In this document: in pieces, positions 1-9,029 of the stretch
Layout of the letters: each line of letters begins with the position of its first letter
Position numbering within the stretch: the first letter of the stretch is position 1
Origin: Terriglobia bacterium
GTDB lineage: Bacteria; Acidobacteriota; Terriglobia; Bryobacterales; Bryobacteraceae
Assembly: GCA_020073305.1 (NCBI GenBank)
Contig: JAIQFK010000015.1
Location: 62,001-126,000 of the forward strand
Length of the DNA: 64,000 bases
Reading direction: 5' to 3'
Made by a program: the position numbers and the translations under genes
Notes under the pieces: model-generated
The model's database searches: none
Seen by the model: the letters and a program-made list of their open reading frames with translations, nothing else
Told to the model about the DNA's origin: nothing

Positions 1-1431
1 GCGCCTGCGCAGATCGCCGGGCCGCTCACCGTCTCCAGCAATCCGAACTACTTCAAGGACGCTAACGGCAACGTTCTCATCTTGAACGGGTCGCAGACCT
101 GGAATACTTTTCAGGATTGGGGGACTGACGGGTCTTTGCAGGCCTTGGATTTCGCGGCCTTCGTCCATTTCCTCACCGCGCACGGGCACAATTTTACTCT
201 GCTGTGGACGACGGAATTGCCTCATTTCTGTAGTCTTCCAACTACAGCAAGTGCTCCGCCGGATTTCACGGCTAGCCCGCTTCCGTGGGCGAGGACGGGC
301 CCCGGGGACGCAACCGATGGCGGCTTGAAATTCGATCTCACGAAGTTCGACGCAGGCTTTTTCGACCGCTTACGCGAGAGAGTGCAGGCCCTGCACCATG
401 CCGGTGTCTATGTCGGTGTCTACTTGTTCACGGGCGAATGGCTGAATATTTTTCGTTGCTCCAGCGACGGTTACCCGTTCACGGGAGCGAACAATATCAA
501 CGGCGTGGACGACGCGTACGCCGGCGGAAAGAACGGGATCGGCTCGATCACCATGACGGCGCCCAATGCGATCACGCGGTTCCAGGACGCGTACGTGGAA
601 AAGGTCATCGACACTCTGAACGATTTACCCAACGTGCTCTGGATTGTTTCCGAGGAAGCCCCCAAAAATTCCACGTGGTGGAACGACCATCAGATCGCGC
701 ACCTCCGCGCGTATGAAGCGAAGAAGCCACATCAGCACCCCATCGGATATGCCGCGCTGATTGGGGCCCCGGACACTATTCTGTACAACTCTGATGCGGA
801 TTGGGTAGCGCCGCAGGTTAGGATTTCGCCCGCCACGTCCTGCGGAAACGGGATGCCGGCCTGCAAGGTGAACGTCAATGACAGCGACCATTCCTACTGG
901 GAAATGTGGAACGAGACGCCGCAAAAGAACCGCAACTTCGCATGGGAGAACTTCATGAACGGGAACCAGGTGCTGTTCATGGACCCGTACCTGGTGTACT
1001 ACCCGCGCGAGAAACGGAACCTGTGCGTTTCTCCGACTAACGGAATTTGCAGCGCACCGGACACGCGCTATGACAATTTCAGAGACAATCTTGGGTACAT
1101 TCTGAAATATTCCCGCAGGTTGAATCTCGCCAGTGTCGCCCCGCGTGGCACCGTTTGCTCGACGGGGTATTGTCTTGTCCAGACTCCAGCCGCCGGTGCG
1201 GAGTATCTGGTTTACGCCCCTTCTGGCGGTTCGTTCACGGTCAATCTCTCGGCAATGCCAGCTTCAAGAGAACTGGCGGTAGAGTGGTTCAATCCTTCGA
1301 CCGGAGCTACGATTCCCGGAAATACAATTTCCGCTGGCTCATCCTCCCAAGCGTTCACGCCGCCGTTCAGCGGAGACGCGGTGCTGTACCTGGTGGATAC
1401 GGCGGGGCACGCCACCTCAGCCAGGCGCTGA
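1..1431 (+). CDS. Apiosidase-like glycoside hydrolase (DUF4038 type), 5' end cut by window
   Basis: The reading frame is open from base 1, so the gene starts outside the window and 476 residues are visible. The first visible stretch reads as the start of a DUF4038/apiosidase-like TIM barrel (PLTVS..NYFKDANGNVLILNGSQTW), followed by aromatic-rich barrel segments such as LPNVLWIVSEEAP. The last ~90 residues (VEWFNPSTGATI ... FSGDAVLYLVD) match the beta-sandwich 'putative collagen-binding' domain that usually closes these proteins. The family cleaves glycosidic bonds of plant polysaccharides such as apiose-containing pectin; the substrate here cannot be told. The protein is probably exported, but the signal region is not visible. 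It ends 18 bp before the next gene and heads the catabolic cluster to 6738. TTG at 82 is an internal codon, not the start. Confidence 0.75.
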   Translation, partial: APAQIAGPLTVSSNPNYFKDANGNVLILNGSQTWNTFQDWGTDGSLQALDFAAFVHFLTAHGHNFTLLWTTELPHFCSLPTTASAPPDFTASPLPWARTGPGDATDGGLKFDLTKFDAGFFDRLRERVQALHHAGVYVGVYLFTGEWLNIFRCSSDGYPFTGANNINGVDDAYAGGKNGIGSITMTAPNAITRFQDAYVEKVIDTLNDLPNVLWIVSEEAPKNSTWWNDHQIAHLRAYEAKKPHQHPIGYAALIGAPDTILYNSDADWVAPQVRISPATSCGNGMPACKVNVNDSDHSYWEMWNETPQKNRNFAWENFMNGNQVLFMDPYLVYYPREKRNLCVSPTNGICSAPDTRYDNFRDNLGYILKYSRRLNLASVAPRGTVCSTGYCLVQTPAAGAEYLVYAPSGGSFTVNLSAMPASRELAVEWFNPSTGATIPGNTISAGSSSQAFTPPFSGDAVLYLVDTAGHATSARR

Positions 1432-1449
1432 CCAGATGGAGCATAACGG

Positions 1450-2505
1450 ATGACCTTGCGCGAAATCGACACACCGGCCCTGCTGCTCGATTTGGATGCC
1501 ATGGAGCGCAATGTGGCGAAGATGGCGCGCTTCTTTAGCGACGGCCCGACCCGGCTGCGTCCGCATTACAAGAACCATAAGTGCCCGGCTCTGGCGCGGC
1601 GGCAACTCGACGCGGGGGCCATCGGCATGACGTGCGCGACTTTCGGCGAAGCCGAGGCATTGGTCTCGAACGGAATCACGAACATTCTTCTTTCGAGCGA
1701 ACTTGCCGGCGACCGCAAGATCGAGCACTTCATCGAGCTGGCCCGGCAAGCCGACATCAAGGCTGTGGTGGACAATCCGAAGGCTATCGCAGCGATCGGA
1801 GCGGCGGCAAGGGCAAGAGGGTGCCGTCCCGGTGTCCTTGTGAATGTCAATGTGGGCCAGAATCGCACTGGCGTTAAGCCCGGGGAGCCTGTACTGGAAC
1901 TGGCGCGCCAGATTCTCACCGAAGGACTGTGGTTTCGCGGCCTCATGGGTTACGAGGGCCACGTGTCACATCAGGTGGAAGGGCCAGAGAAGGAATCCGC
2001 TTACGATCTGGCCATGGGCGCCTTGATGAAGTGCCGGTGCCTGCTTCAAGAGGACGGGATTCCGGTTGAAATTGTGAGCACAGGCGGAACGGGAACGCAC
2101 CATCTGACGCCCCGATTTCCCGCCATCACCGAGTTTCAGGCGGGTTCGTACCTGGTGATGGATACGGAGTACACGAGCACTTGCAAAGATTTCGAGCGGG
2201 CGCTCACGGTGCTGAGCACAGTCATCAGCAAGACGGAAGGAGAACGGGTGGTGGTGGATGCGGGGCTGAAGTCGATCAGCGGCGAGCACGGCGTGCCGGC
2301 CGTCAAAGCCCGCGAGGGCCTGCGCCTGAGAAAGCTGAACGCGGAACACGGGATCATCGACATTTTGGATTCCCTGGCCGCGCTTGAGGTTGGCGACACC
2401 CTCGAGATCTGGGTGCACTACAGCGACGCGACGGTCAATCTGCACGACCGCATGTACGGCATCCGCAACGGGGAAGTTGAAGAAATCCTGAAGCTCCAGA
2501 GCTGA
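1450..2505 (+). CDS. D-threonine aldolase / D-serine dehydratase-like PLP enzyme (DSD1 family), copy 1
   Basis: This 351-residue protein has the alanine-racemase-like N-terminal barrel of fold-type III PLP enzymes. It opens with IDTPALLLDLDAMERN, and the RPHYKNHK motif carries the probable PLP lysine (K41). Other family features are GLMGYEGH near 170-180, a STGGTGT phosphate-binding segment, and the C-terminal HYSDATVNLH motif from about residue 323, where D-threonine aldolases and eukaryotic D-serine dehydratases bind a divalent metal. Family members split D-threonine or other D-3-hydroxy amino acids to glycine and an aldehyde, or dehydrate D-serine. It lies 4 bp before the MFS gene and has a clear paralogue at 5677. 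The exact substrate is unknown; the cluster suggests a hydroxy amino acid or amino-sugar derivative taken up by the adjacent transporter. Confidence 0.85.
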   Translation: MTLREIDTPALLLDLDAMERNVAKMARFFSDGPTRLRPHYKNHKCPALARRQLDAGAIGMTCATFGEAEALVSNGITNILLSSELAGDRKIEHFIELARQADIKAVVDNPKAIAAIGAAARARGCRPGVLVNVNVGQNRTGVKPGEPVLELARQILTEGLWFRGLMGYEGHVSHQVEGPEKESAYDLAMGALMKCRCLLQEDGIPVEIVSTGGTGTHHLTPRFPAITEFQAGSYLVMDTEYTSTCKDFERALTVLSTVISKTEGERVVVDAGLKSISGEHGVPAVKAREGLRLRKLNAEHGIIDILDSLAALEVGDTLEIWVHYSDATVNLHDRMYGIRNGEVEEILKLQS

Positions 2506-2509
2506 CCGG

Positions 2510-3742
2510 ATGATCCTGCCAAAAAAGTGGCAACTTTGCATCGTGCTGTTTCTGGCGACGACGTTGAACTACCTGGATCGCCAGACCATGAGCATTCTGG
2601 CTCCGGCGCTGCAGAAAGAACTCCATCTGGACAATGTGGCGCTGGGCTGGCTGTTTGCGGTCTTCTACTACGCCTACACGTTTTCGCAGATGGCAGTCGG
2701 CCCGATTCTCGATCGCGTGAACCTGCGCTGGGCGTTTGCATGGGCAGTGTTCCTTTGGTCTGTGGTATCCGCGCTGACGGGGTTGGCAAACGGCTTCGTG
2801 GCTCTGCTGATCTTCCGCCTGTCGCTGGGAGTGGTGGAATCCGCTAACTGGCCCGCGGGTATGCGCGTGGTGGCACGAATGCTGGAGCCGCGAGAGCGAT
2901 CGCTGGGCAACGGAATCTTCACCAGCGGAACGAGCGTCGGAGCCCTGGTGGCTCCGGGCTTGATCTTGGGTATCTCGGCGGCGTTCGGATGGCGCTGGGC
3001 ATTTGTGCTGATCGGGGCACTGGGCGCGTTCTGGATTTGCGGATGGATTCTCATGACGCGGGACCGGAAGCTGATGCCAGTGTGGCGCGAGCCGGTGGCA
3101 CCGGAAGCAGCGGGCCTCGCGGGACAATGGCGCATTTTCGCCGGCATTGCCAAGAGCCCGCGCTTTCTGCCTGTGCTGGCTGTCGCAGTGCTAGTCAATC
3201 CGTGCCTCTACTTCAGCGTCAACTGGCTGCCGACCTATTTCGCCCAGCAACGCGGCCTTGCCCCGGGCCGGCAGATGGGTTGGATTCTGACGGCCATCTA
3301 CCTCGGTCTCGACCTCGGCAATATTGCGTGCGGCAGCGCGATTCTGGCGCTGACTCGTTGGGGGAGCGGCGTTCAAAGAGCCCGTAGAATCGTGTTCATC
3401 CTGGCGACAGTGGCCGTGGTGTGTTGTGCAACCGTTCCGATTTTGCCGATGGCGGGAGCGGTCACCGCGCTGGTCCTGGTCAATTTTGGCCTGGGTATCT
3501 GGGTGGCGGTGTACTTGACCATGGCGCAGGAGGTGTCGGCGACGCACGTGTCGACGGCCATCGGGATTCTCAGCGGCTGCGGTTCCCTTGCCGGCGCCCT
3601 CGCCATGTGGGAGGTTGGGCGGGTGACCCAGCAGACGGGCAGTTTTGCCATACCGATGAGCACCGTGGCGACCGCAGCAGCCCTGGCGGCCCTGGCGGGA
3701 TGGGTGGCCAGCAAGGAATCCAGGAAACTGGTGCCGGCATGA
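2510..3742 (+). CDS. MFS transporter, anion:cation symporter (ExuT/GarP-like)
   Basis: A 410-residue polytopic membrane protein with about 12 hydrophobic segments. The N-terminal NYLDRQTMSILAPAL stretch and the GVVESANWPAGMRVV signature in TM4-TM5 are typical of the ACS (anion:cation symporter) branch of the major facilitator superfamily, which imports hexuronates, galactonate, glucarate and other organic anions with protons. It is translationally coupled to the next gene: its stop TGA (3740-3742) overlaps the ATG at 3739. Its place between a PLP lyase and a hydrolase makes it the probable importer for the substrate of this operon. The substrate itself is not readable from sequence. Confidence 0.88.
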   Translation: MILPKKWQLCIVLFLATTLNYLDRQTMSILAPALQKELHLDNVALGWLFAVFYYAYTFSQMAVGPILDRVNLRWAFAWAVFLWSVVSALTGLANGFVALLIFRLSLGVVESANWPAGMRVVARMLEPRERSLGNGIFTSGTSVGALVAPGLILGISAAFGWRWAFVLIGALGAFWICGWILMTRDRKLMPVWREPVAPEAAGLAGQWRIFAGIAKSPRFLPVLAVAVLVNPCLYFSVNWLPTYFAQQRGLAPGRQMGWILTAIYLGLDLGNIACGSAILALTRWGSGVQRARRIVFILATVAVVCCATVPILPMAGAVTALVLVNFGLGIWVAVYLTMAQEVSATHVSTAIGILSGCGSLAGALAMWEVGRVTQQTGSFAIPMSTVATAAALAALAGWVASKESRKLVPA

Positions 3743-4599
3743 GTCATCTGCCGGACTACCTCGAGGGCGCGGTGGATCTGCACGTGCATAGCGCCCCGGA
3801 CGTGGATCGCCGCCGCTTCGATGACCTGGAGCTGGCGCGCGCTGCCAAGGACGCAGGCGTAGGAGCGGTGCTCATCAAGTCGCACCAGAATTCCACGGTG
3901 GAGCGCGCGTGGCTGGTGTCGCAGTGCGTGCCCGGTATCCGTGTTTACGGCGGCTTGGTCTTGAACGAGACGGTGGGCGGGCTGAATCCGGCTGCGGTAC
4001 GGCTGGCACTCGAATTGGGCGCGCGGCAAGTCTGGATGCCGACGCGCTCGGCGCGCAATCACCGCAGTTACCACCGCCAGCCCGGTGGAATCTCCATTCT
4101 TGATGAGCAGGGAAAGCTGCTCGCGGTTGTCGAGGAAATTCTCCGCGCCATGGCGCAGAGCGACTGCATTCTCGGCACGGGCCATTTGAGCCCCCAGGAA
4201 ACTTCCGTGTTAATTGATGCCGCTTCGAACTTGGGCGTGCGAAAGATTCTCGTAACGCATCCCGAGTGGGGGCCGACATTTCATTCCTGTGAGGCGCAGA
4301 AGGAACTCGCGCAACGCGGCGACGTGTTCTTCGAACGCTGTTTCGTTTCCACCACGCACCTTTGTGGAAGCGTTCCTTTTGAAACCATTGAGCGCGCGAT
4401 CATCGAGGCGGGCGTGGAGCGCACGATCCTTTCCACGGACCTCGGCCAGCCCGAGACGCCCCCGCCCGCCGAAGGCTTGCGGCTTTATGCTGAAAGGTTG
4501 CGCAGCACCGGTTTCTCGGTCGATCAGATTCGCGTCATGATGCAGGCGAATCCCGAACGCCTGCTGGCGCATTCCACACCCACATGCCAAACGTCCTGA
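3739..4599 (+). CDS. DUF6282-type metal-dependent hydrolase
   Basis: This 286-residue protein resembles the amidohydrolase-like DUF6282 family. The start gives GAVDLHVHSAPD, the HxH metal motif of the TIM-barrel metallohydrolase fold. Further possible ligands lie in GTGHLSPQE, VTHPEWGPT and STDLGQ. The open frame extends upstream to 3421 inside the transporter gene, but ATG 3739 is chosen because the metal motif follows at once and because ATGA coupling with the transporter stop is a normal operon arrangement. It overlaps the next gene by 16 bp. The reaction is unknown; the fold suggests hydrolysis of an amide, lactone or ester in the pathway of this cluster. Confidence 0.75.
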   Translation: MSHLPDYLEGAVDLHVHSAPDVDRRRFDDLELARAAKDAGVGAVLIKSHQNSTVERAWLVSQCVPGIRVYGGLVLNETVGGLNPAAVRLALELGARQVWMPTRSARNHRSYHRQPGGISILDEQGKLLAVVEEILRAMAQSDCILGTGHLSPQETSVLIDAASNLGVRKILVTHPEWGPTFHSCEAQKELAQRGDVFFERCFVSTTHLCGSVPFETIERAIIEAGVERTILSTDLGQPETPPPAEGLRLYAERLRSTGFSVDQIRVMMQANPERLLAHSTPTCQTS

Positions 4600-5624
4600 A
4601 AGGCGCCATCATCGGCTGCGGTTTCTTCGCGGAGCGCCATATCGAAGCGTGGCGGAGAATTCCGGAAGTGGAAATTGTTGCCGCAGCCGACCCGCGCCTG
4701 GAGCGCGCGGAAACATTCGCGAACCGGGCATACCGTTCAGCGGAGGAAATGCTCGATCGCGAGCAACCCGATTTCGTGGACATCGTCACCCGCGTGGAAA
4801 CCCACCTTCCGCTGGTTCACCTGGCTCTCGAAAAGAAGATTCCGGTCATTTGCCAAAAGCCCATCGCGCCCGACTGGGAATCCGCGGTAGAAATCGTCAC
4901 TGCGGCCGAATCCGCCGGAGTGCCGTTCATGATCCACGAGAACTGGCGCTGGCAGGCCTGGTACCGCGTGGCACATCAAATGATCACGCGGGGAGATATT
5001 GGCCCTCCGATCGGCTACGGGTTTCGAACACGAACGCGCGATGGTCTAGGAGCGGAGCCCTACGCCAAGCAGTCCTACTTCCGGCAACTGCGCCGGTTGC
5101 TGATCGATGAGGCTCTGGTCCATCACATGGACACGGCTCGATTCCTGTTTGGCGAGATCGAGTCGGTGTATGCGCAGGCTAGCCGCAGGAATCCGAACGT
5201 CATCGCCGAAGACCAGGCCATACTGGTGCTGACCCATGAAGGCGCAGTTCATGGCTGGATCGATGGGCATCGCTTCCTCGATCCCGATCCGGATGGGCCG
5301 GCCATGGGCGATGCTTTCTTCGAAGGAGAGCTCGGCACGATCTCGATCCAAGGCACGGGCGATGTTTATCGGAATCATGTCCGGGCTTGGAAAAATGACG
5401 TCACCACCGGCTATCGCGGGGACAGCGTGCGCGCCACGCAGGCGCACTTTATCTCTTGCCTTAAGCAGGGCTGTTCGTTCGAATCGGGCGGACGCCAGTA
5501 CTTGCACACCTTTGCGGCGGTCGAAGCCGCGTACCGCAGTGCAGCCGAGCGCCGTTGCGTCTCGCTTGGCGAGATTCTTCGGCCAGGCGCCGCGGGCTCA
5601 CAACAGAAATTTGTGGATTCCTGA
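4584..5624 (+). CDS. Gfo/Idh/MocA family NAD(P)-dependent oxidoreductase
   Basis: A 346-residue cytosolic dehydrogenase. The Rossmann dinucleotide motif is GAIIGCGFFAERH at about residues 7-19. CQKPIAPD near 93 contains the conserved EKP-like catalytic lysine, here with Q instead of E. The second domain carries EALVHHMDTARFLFG with the expected catalytic histidine region. Family members oxidise or reduce hydroxyl groups of sugars, inositols and sugar acids. The ATG lies inside the end of the DUF6282 gene (16-bp overlap), implying co-translation. It probably interconverts a hydroxyl and a keto group on the substrate handled by the operon; no sequence feature fixes the substrate. Confidence 0.85.
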   Translation: MPNVLKGAIIGCGFFAERHIEAWRRIPEVEIVAAADPRLERAETFANRAYRSAEEMLDREQPDFVDIVTRVETHLPLVHLALEKKIPVICQKPIAPDWESAVEIVTAAESAGVPFMIHENWRWQAWYRVAHQMITRGDIGPPIGYGFRTRTRDGLGAEPYAKQSYFRQLRRLLIDEALVHHMDTARFLFGEIESVYAQASRRNPNVIAEDQAILVLTHEGAVHGWIDGHRFLDPDPDGPAMGDAFFEGELGTISIQGTGDVYRNHVRAWKNDVTTGYRGDSVRATQAHFISCLKQGCSFESGGRQYLHTFAAVEAAYRSAAERRCVSLGEILRPGAAGSQQKFVDS

Positions 5625-5676
5625 TAGATATTTTGCCTCCATCTGCGCTACAAAAGTTCGGTCAGGAGCCGACTCG

Positions 5677-6738
5677 ATGAATCTTAAGAAGACTGAGATT
5701 GAAACCCCCGCTCTCCTGGTGGATCTGGACGTCATGGAGCAGAATCTCCAGACGATGGCGCGGTTCTTTTGCAGCCGGCCGGCAAAGCTGCGGCCGCATT
5801 TCAAGAACCACCGCGTCCTGGAACTGGCCGCGCGGCAATTGGAGCACGGCGCCATCGGAATTACTTGCGCCAGGCTCTGGCAGGCGGAGAGACTGGCCAA
5901 CTTTGGGATTCGCGACATTTTGATCGCCAACGAGATCGCGGGCGAAGCGCCCGTGCGGCGTTTTGTCGAACTCTCCCGCGAAGTTCCCGTGCTGGTCGCC
6001 GTGGACAACCCGAAAGTGGTTGCCGACATGGCCCGGCTGGCGCGCGATCGCAAAGTCGAGGTGAATGTGTTGGTGGACGTCGATCTGGGGCTCAAGCGTT
6101 GCGGGCTGCCGCCTGGAGGGCCCGCCGCAGGGCTCGCAAGAACTGTCGTGGAAAGCGGACTGCGATTCCGGGGGCTCATGGGATATGAAGGCCATCTGCA
6201 GCCCTTGCTGCCGGGCCCTGACAAAGAACGCGTTGTAACGGAGGCGATGCAAGGTCTTGCGCGGACAAAGACGCTGATCGAATCGGCCGGCATTCCGGTC
6301 GGCATCGTCAGTTGCGGGGGCACGGGCGATTACTCGATTGCAGGCGCCTATGCGGGCGTTACCGAGAACCAGGCCGGTTCTTATCTACTGATGGACACGT
6401 GGTACGCGCCTTTCGCTCCGGATTTCAAGGTCGCGCTCAGCGTGCTGGCGACCGTGATCAGCAAGACTCCGGGCGAGCGGCTGGTGGTGGATGCCGGCTG
6501 CAAGGTCATCAGCGGCGAGCGCGGGCTTCCATCCGTGAAAGGGATCGCCGGACTGAAGCTCAAAGCGCTGCACGCCGAACACGCTCCCATTGAGATCCAG
6601 GATCCGGCGGTGGGCGTAGAAGTCGGCGACAAGATCGAGATCGCCGTTCATTATCACGACGGGACCATTAATCTCCACAGACAGATGCACGGCGTCCGTA
6701 ACGGTGAAGTGGAGTGTGTCTTTCAGATCGAACAATGA
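5677..6738 (+). CDS. D-threonine aldolase / D-serine dehydratase-like PLP enzyme (DSD1 family), copy 2
   Basis: A 353-residue paralogue of the gene at 1450, alignable end to end: IETPALLVDLDVMEQN, RPHFKNHR with the probable PLP lysine K43, FRGLMGYEGH, the CGGTG segment, and the C-terminal HYHDGTINLH motif from about residue 325. The open frame runs back to 5236 through the Gfo/Idh gene, but ATG 5677 is chosen because it aligns with the start of copy 1 and leaves a 52-bp gap. The two copies differ around the substrate pocket: copy 1 has YTSTCKDF where copy 2 has YAPFAPDF. They therefore probably act on related but different substrates. It is the last gene of the cluster and converges with the esterase at 6859. 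Confidence 0.85.
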   Translation: MNLKKTEIETPALLVDLDVMEQNLQTMARFFCSRPAKLRPHFKNHRVLELAARQLEHGAIGITCARLWQAERLANFGIRDILIANEIAGEAPVRRFVELSREVPVLVAVDNPKVVADMARLARDRKVEVNVLVDVDLGLKRCGLPPGGPAAGLARTVVESGLRFRGLMGYEGHLQPLLPGPDKERVVTEAMQGLARTKTLIESAGIPVGIVSCGGTGDYSIAGAYAGVTENQAGSYLLMDTWYAPFAPDFKVALSVLATVISKTPGERLVVDAGCKVISGERGLPSVKGIAGLKLKALHAEHAPIEIQDPAVGVEVGDKIEIAVHYHDGTINLHRQMHGVRNGEVECVFQIEQ

Positions 6739-6762
6739 CTTTTGCAGCAGGCGTGATCTAAC

Positions 6763-6807
6763 CCGGGTATGGCTCTCCCGGTTTAACAATCCGGATCCAG
6801 TGATCCG
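6763..6807. repeat. Two small hairpins between convergent genes
   Basis: CCGGG (6763-6767) pairs with CCCGG (6777-6781), and CGGATC (6792-6797) pairs with GATCCG (6802-6807) over a 4-base loop. They lie between the convergent ends at 6738 and 6859 and could help end transcription, but neither has a T-tract. Confidence 0.35.
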
Positions 6808-6858
6808 TGAAAGCGTTGTGAGTTTCCGGGGATGCGTCAGGAATCAACCTCCCGGTGA

Positions 6859-8904
6859 TCATTGTATGAAGTCGTCTACGTATGTGTTGTCCTCGTCATC
6901 GTGGAGATCCGTTGTGTCACCGAGGATGTGGCGATAGCGAAACGGGGGGCCAAGAGCAACAGGGCGCCCCATCCAATTCGCCGGGTCGGTCCACAATACC
7001 GGCCGGTCTCCCAGGGCCTTGGTGACATCATCCAGATCCCAGCGAAGCGCGAAGCCGGGAATCACCGCGTCAAACAAATCGGTGTTCATAGAGTTTTCCA
7101 GAGCGGCCCGCAGACTGTGCGGCGTTCGGTCCAGCCAGACCTTGCCGATTCGGGTGTCAACCGCCGCCGCCAGTAACAGCCAGATCCCTTTGACACCGCG
7201 GGCGGCCGCTCGAATCGAGGCAGGATCTACGTCGCTACGAGCAGCCAGAAGATCGATCCCGCGCAGAATGTCATGCGCCCGCATGGCCGGCAAATTGCGT
7301 CCGATTTGGTCTGCCCTTGCGTTAGCCAGCCAGTTGCCGACATATGGCCGGTTGTCATCCTGTGAGGAAGAATCACGCGGCGCCAGCTCAAGCACAACTC
7401 GCCCTTTGCGTGCGATCCTCTCAGCCAACGAAGGGGTCGATGGAATCCAATAGCTACTCATCTTATCCGCCACCAGCAATACGGCCGGTTTTCGTCCACT
7501 GGAATGAGGGATGTAAAGCTTTCCGCCAATCTCGACCCCTGGCTCACTCTCAAACTTAACGTTTTGATGCAGCCCTTCCGGGCCGTTCGACTCATCCGAC
7601 ACCCTCACTTCGAGTGGAGAGCCCTCGGAGGGAATGTGCAGCCTGCGCAGTTCGGCGAGAAGTTCCGGTATGGTCCCCTGCCGTTTCTTGGCGCGAAATT
7701 CTTCCAGGATCAACTGATAAAGTTTCCGGCTGCCGGGTTCGTTCTCGACATTGCCACTGGCCGTTACCAGAAGTTCGTGGTTCGTGTAGAGCTTCACCGG
7801 CTGTTCATGAAAATCACCGTGTCCATCCTTAAGCCAGCGGATCATCCATTTGTAGATCTCTTCCCGCGTTTCGAGCGGAGTCCCATGCGGCCCCGGTCCA
7901 ACAAAAAAGCGCAGCTTATCCTCAGCCCCATAGAGGCCAAACCAGCGGCGGGCTTCCTCGTAGACGAGCCTCGCCCCGGCAGGCGCGAAATAATCACCCT
8001 CGGTTGCGAGGATCAGCCATGGAGTCGGAGCGGACAATTCAACATAATCAGCCATATCCAACCCGCTCGAAAGAAGCTGGGGAGGGCTCATTTCCGAATC
8101 AGGATCGGGACCCGCAAACAGCAGCCGGTACGAATTGATAAAGCAGGCGGGCGCGACGGCCTTGAGCCTGGGATCCAGAGCCCCAATGAATGTCGTGAGT
8201 GCCCCGCCCCCCGAGCACCCCACGGCTCCCAAACGCGCCGGGTCCACTTCCGGCCGGCTGACCAGATAGTCGAGGGCTCGTTTCGCGTCCCAAATGAAGT
8301 AGCGGGCAACGCTTTCGCCAATCAGAATGTTCTGCGCTCCTGCCTGAATGTGCTCTGGGACTGACCAACCCGCCAGAGGCCGATCTACCTGCCGATCGTA
8401 GGTCTGCTCTCTCTCGCCTTGGCCGACGGGATCGAACGCCAGTACCACGACACCCTTCAAAGCCAGGTTCGCGGCAAGTCGCTGCCCCTCCGGCTTCCCC
8501 TCTTGCGTGTGGCCGGCCTGCAAAAGAACTCCGGGATAACGTCCCGCCTGGCTGGGCCGGTAAAGATTGGCGGTAACGTAGAAGCCTGGCAGGCTCTCGA
8601 AAATCACTTTCTCGATCGTATAGTTTTCACTTTGGATACGGCCGGTAATTCTCGGATTCAGCGGACCACTGTAGTCGGGCAGCCCCCCGATCAGCGCCAA
8701 AAGTTTTTCGCGGACTGATTGCCTCCGGCGCTCCGCGTCGGCCACACTGTGAATTTGGGCAATGGCTTTTTCCCGCCGTTGCAGTTGCTCTTGTGCAATC
8801 CGGTCCATCCAGCGGAGAAGAGGGTCTTGAGCAGGCTGTTGAGCGGAAAGAAATTGGAGATTGAGAAACGTGGCGAATACTAGCGCTAGGGTCTTCAGTT
8901 TCAT
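6859..8904 (-). CDS. Secreted two-domain alpha/beta hydrolase (acetyl xylan esterase-like)
   Basis: A 681-residue protein starting MKLKTLALVFATFLNLQFLSAQ, a good signal peptide. A start upstream at 9084 would put 60 low-complexity residues before the signal, so ATG 8904 was chosen. Residues ~100-400 form an alpha/beta-hydrolase of the acetyl xylan esterase/dienelactone hydrolase type: FDPVGQGERE, the nucleophile elbow GAVGCSGGGALTT, EGDYFAPAG for the acid and GPGPHGTPLE for the histidine. The second half repeats the fold, but the elbow reads AARGVKG with no serine, so it is probably non-catalytic. It diverges from the Gfo/Idh gene at 9030. A relative of the same architecture begins at the right edge of the window. 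Likely role: de-esterification of plant polysaccharides or other esters in the periplasm. Confidence 0.78.
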   Translation of the reverse strand: MKLKTLALVFATFLNLQFLSAQQPAQDPLLRWMDRIAQEQLQRREKAIAQIHSVADAERRRQSVREKLLALIGGLPDYSGPLNPRITGRIQSENYTIEKVIFESLPGFYVTANLYRPSQAGRYPGVLLQAGHTQEGKPEGQRLAANLALKGVVVLAFDPVGQGEREQTYDRQVDRPLAGWSVPEHIQAGAQNILIGESVARYFIWDAKRALDYLVSRPEVDPARLGAVGCSGGGALTTFIGALDPRLKAVAPACFINSYRLLFAGPDPDSEMSPPQLLSSGLDMADYVELSAPTPWLILATEGDYFAPAGARLVYEEARRWFGLYGAEDKLRFFVGPGPHGTPLETREEIYKWMIRWLKDGHGDFHEQPVKLYTNHELLVTASGNVENEPGSRKLYQLILEEFRAKKRQGTIPELLAELRRLHIPSEGSPLEVRVSDESNGPEGLHQNVKFESEPGVEIGGKLYIPHSSGRKPAVLLVADKMSSYWIPSTPSLAERIARKGRVVLELAPRDSSSQDDNRPYVGNWLANARADQIGRNLPAMRAHDILRGIDLLAARSDVDPASIRAAARGVKGIWLLLAAAVDTRIGKVWLDRTPHSLRAALENSMNTDLFDAVIPGFALRWDLDDVTKALGDRPVLWTDPANWMGRPVALGPPFRYRHILGDTTDLHDDEDNTYVDDFIQ

Positions 8905-8970
8905 AAGGTGGGCAACGAAGCCACAATAGGCCCTCTTATTATCATGTTTTTGGCCCTGCCCATCGTGATC

Positions 8971-9000
8971 GCGACAGGTTCTCTGATGGGATCGTATAAA
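8971..9000 (+). promoter_or_regulatory. Possible sigma-70-type promoter for the gene at 9030
   Basis: GCGACA (8971-8976) and TATAAA (8995-9000) are 18 bp apart and 29 bp ahead of the ATG at 9030, in the spacer between two divergent genes. The -35 element matches poorly. Confidence 0.3.
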
Positions 9001-9029
9001 ATCGAATCGGCGAAGGGAGCGAGGAGACG

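Noticed and set aside
3421-3738. N-terminal extension of the DUF6282 gene
   Set aside because: It lies within the transporter gene and is noise; the metal motif begins right after ATG 3739.
5236-5676. N-terminal extension of the second PLP enzyme
   Set aside because: Overlaps the Gfo/Idh gene and does not align with the paralogue at 1450.
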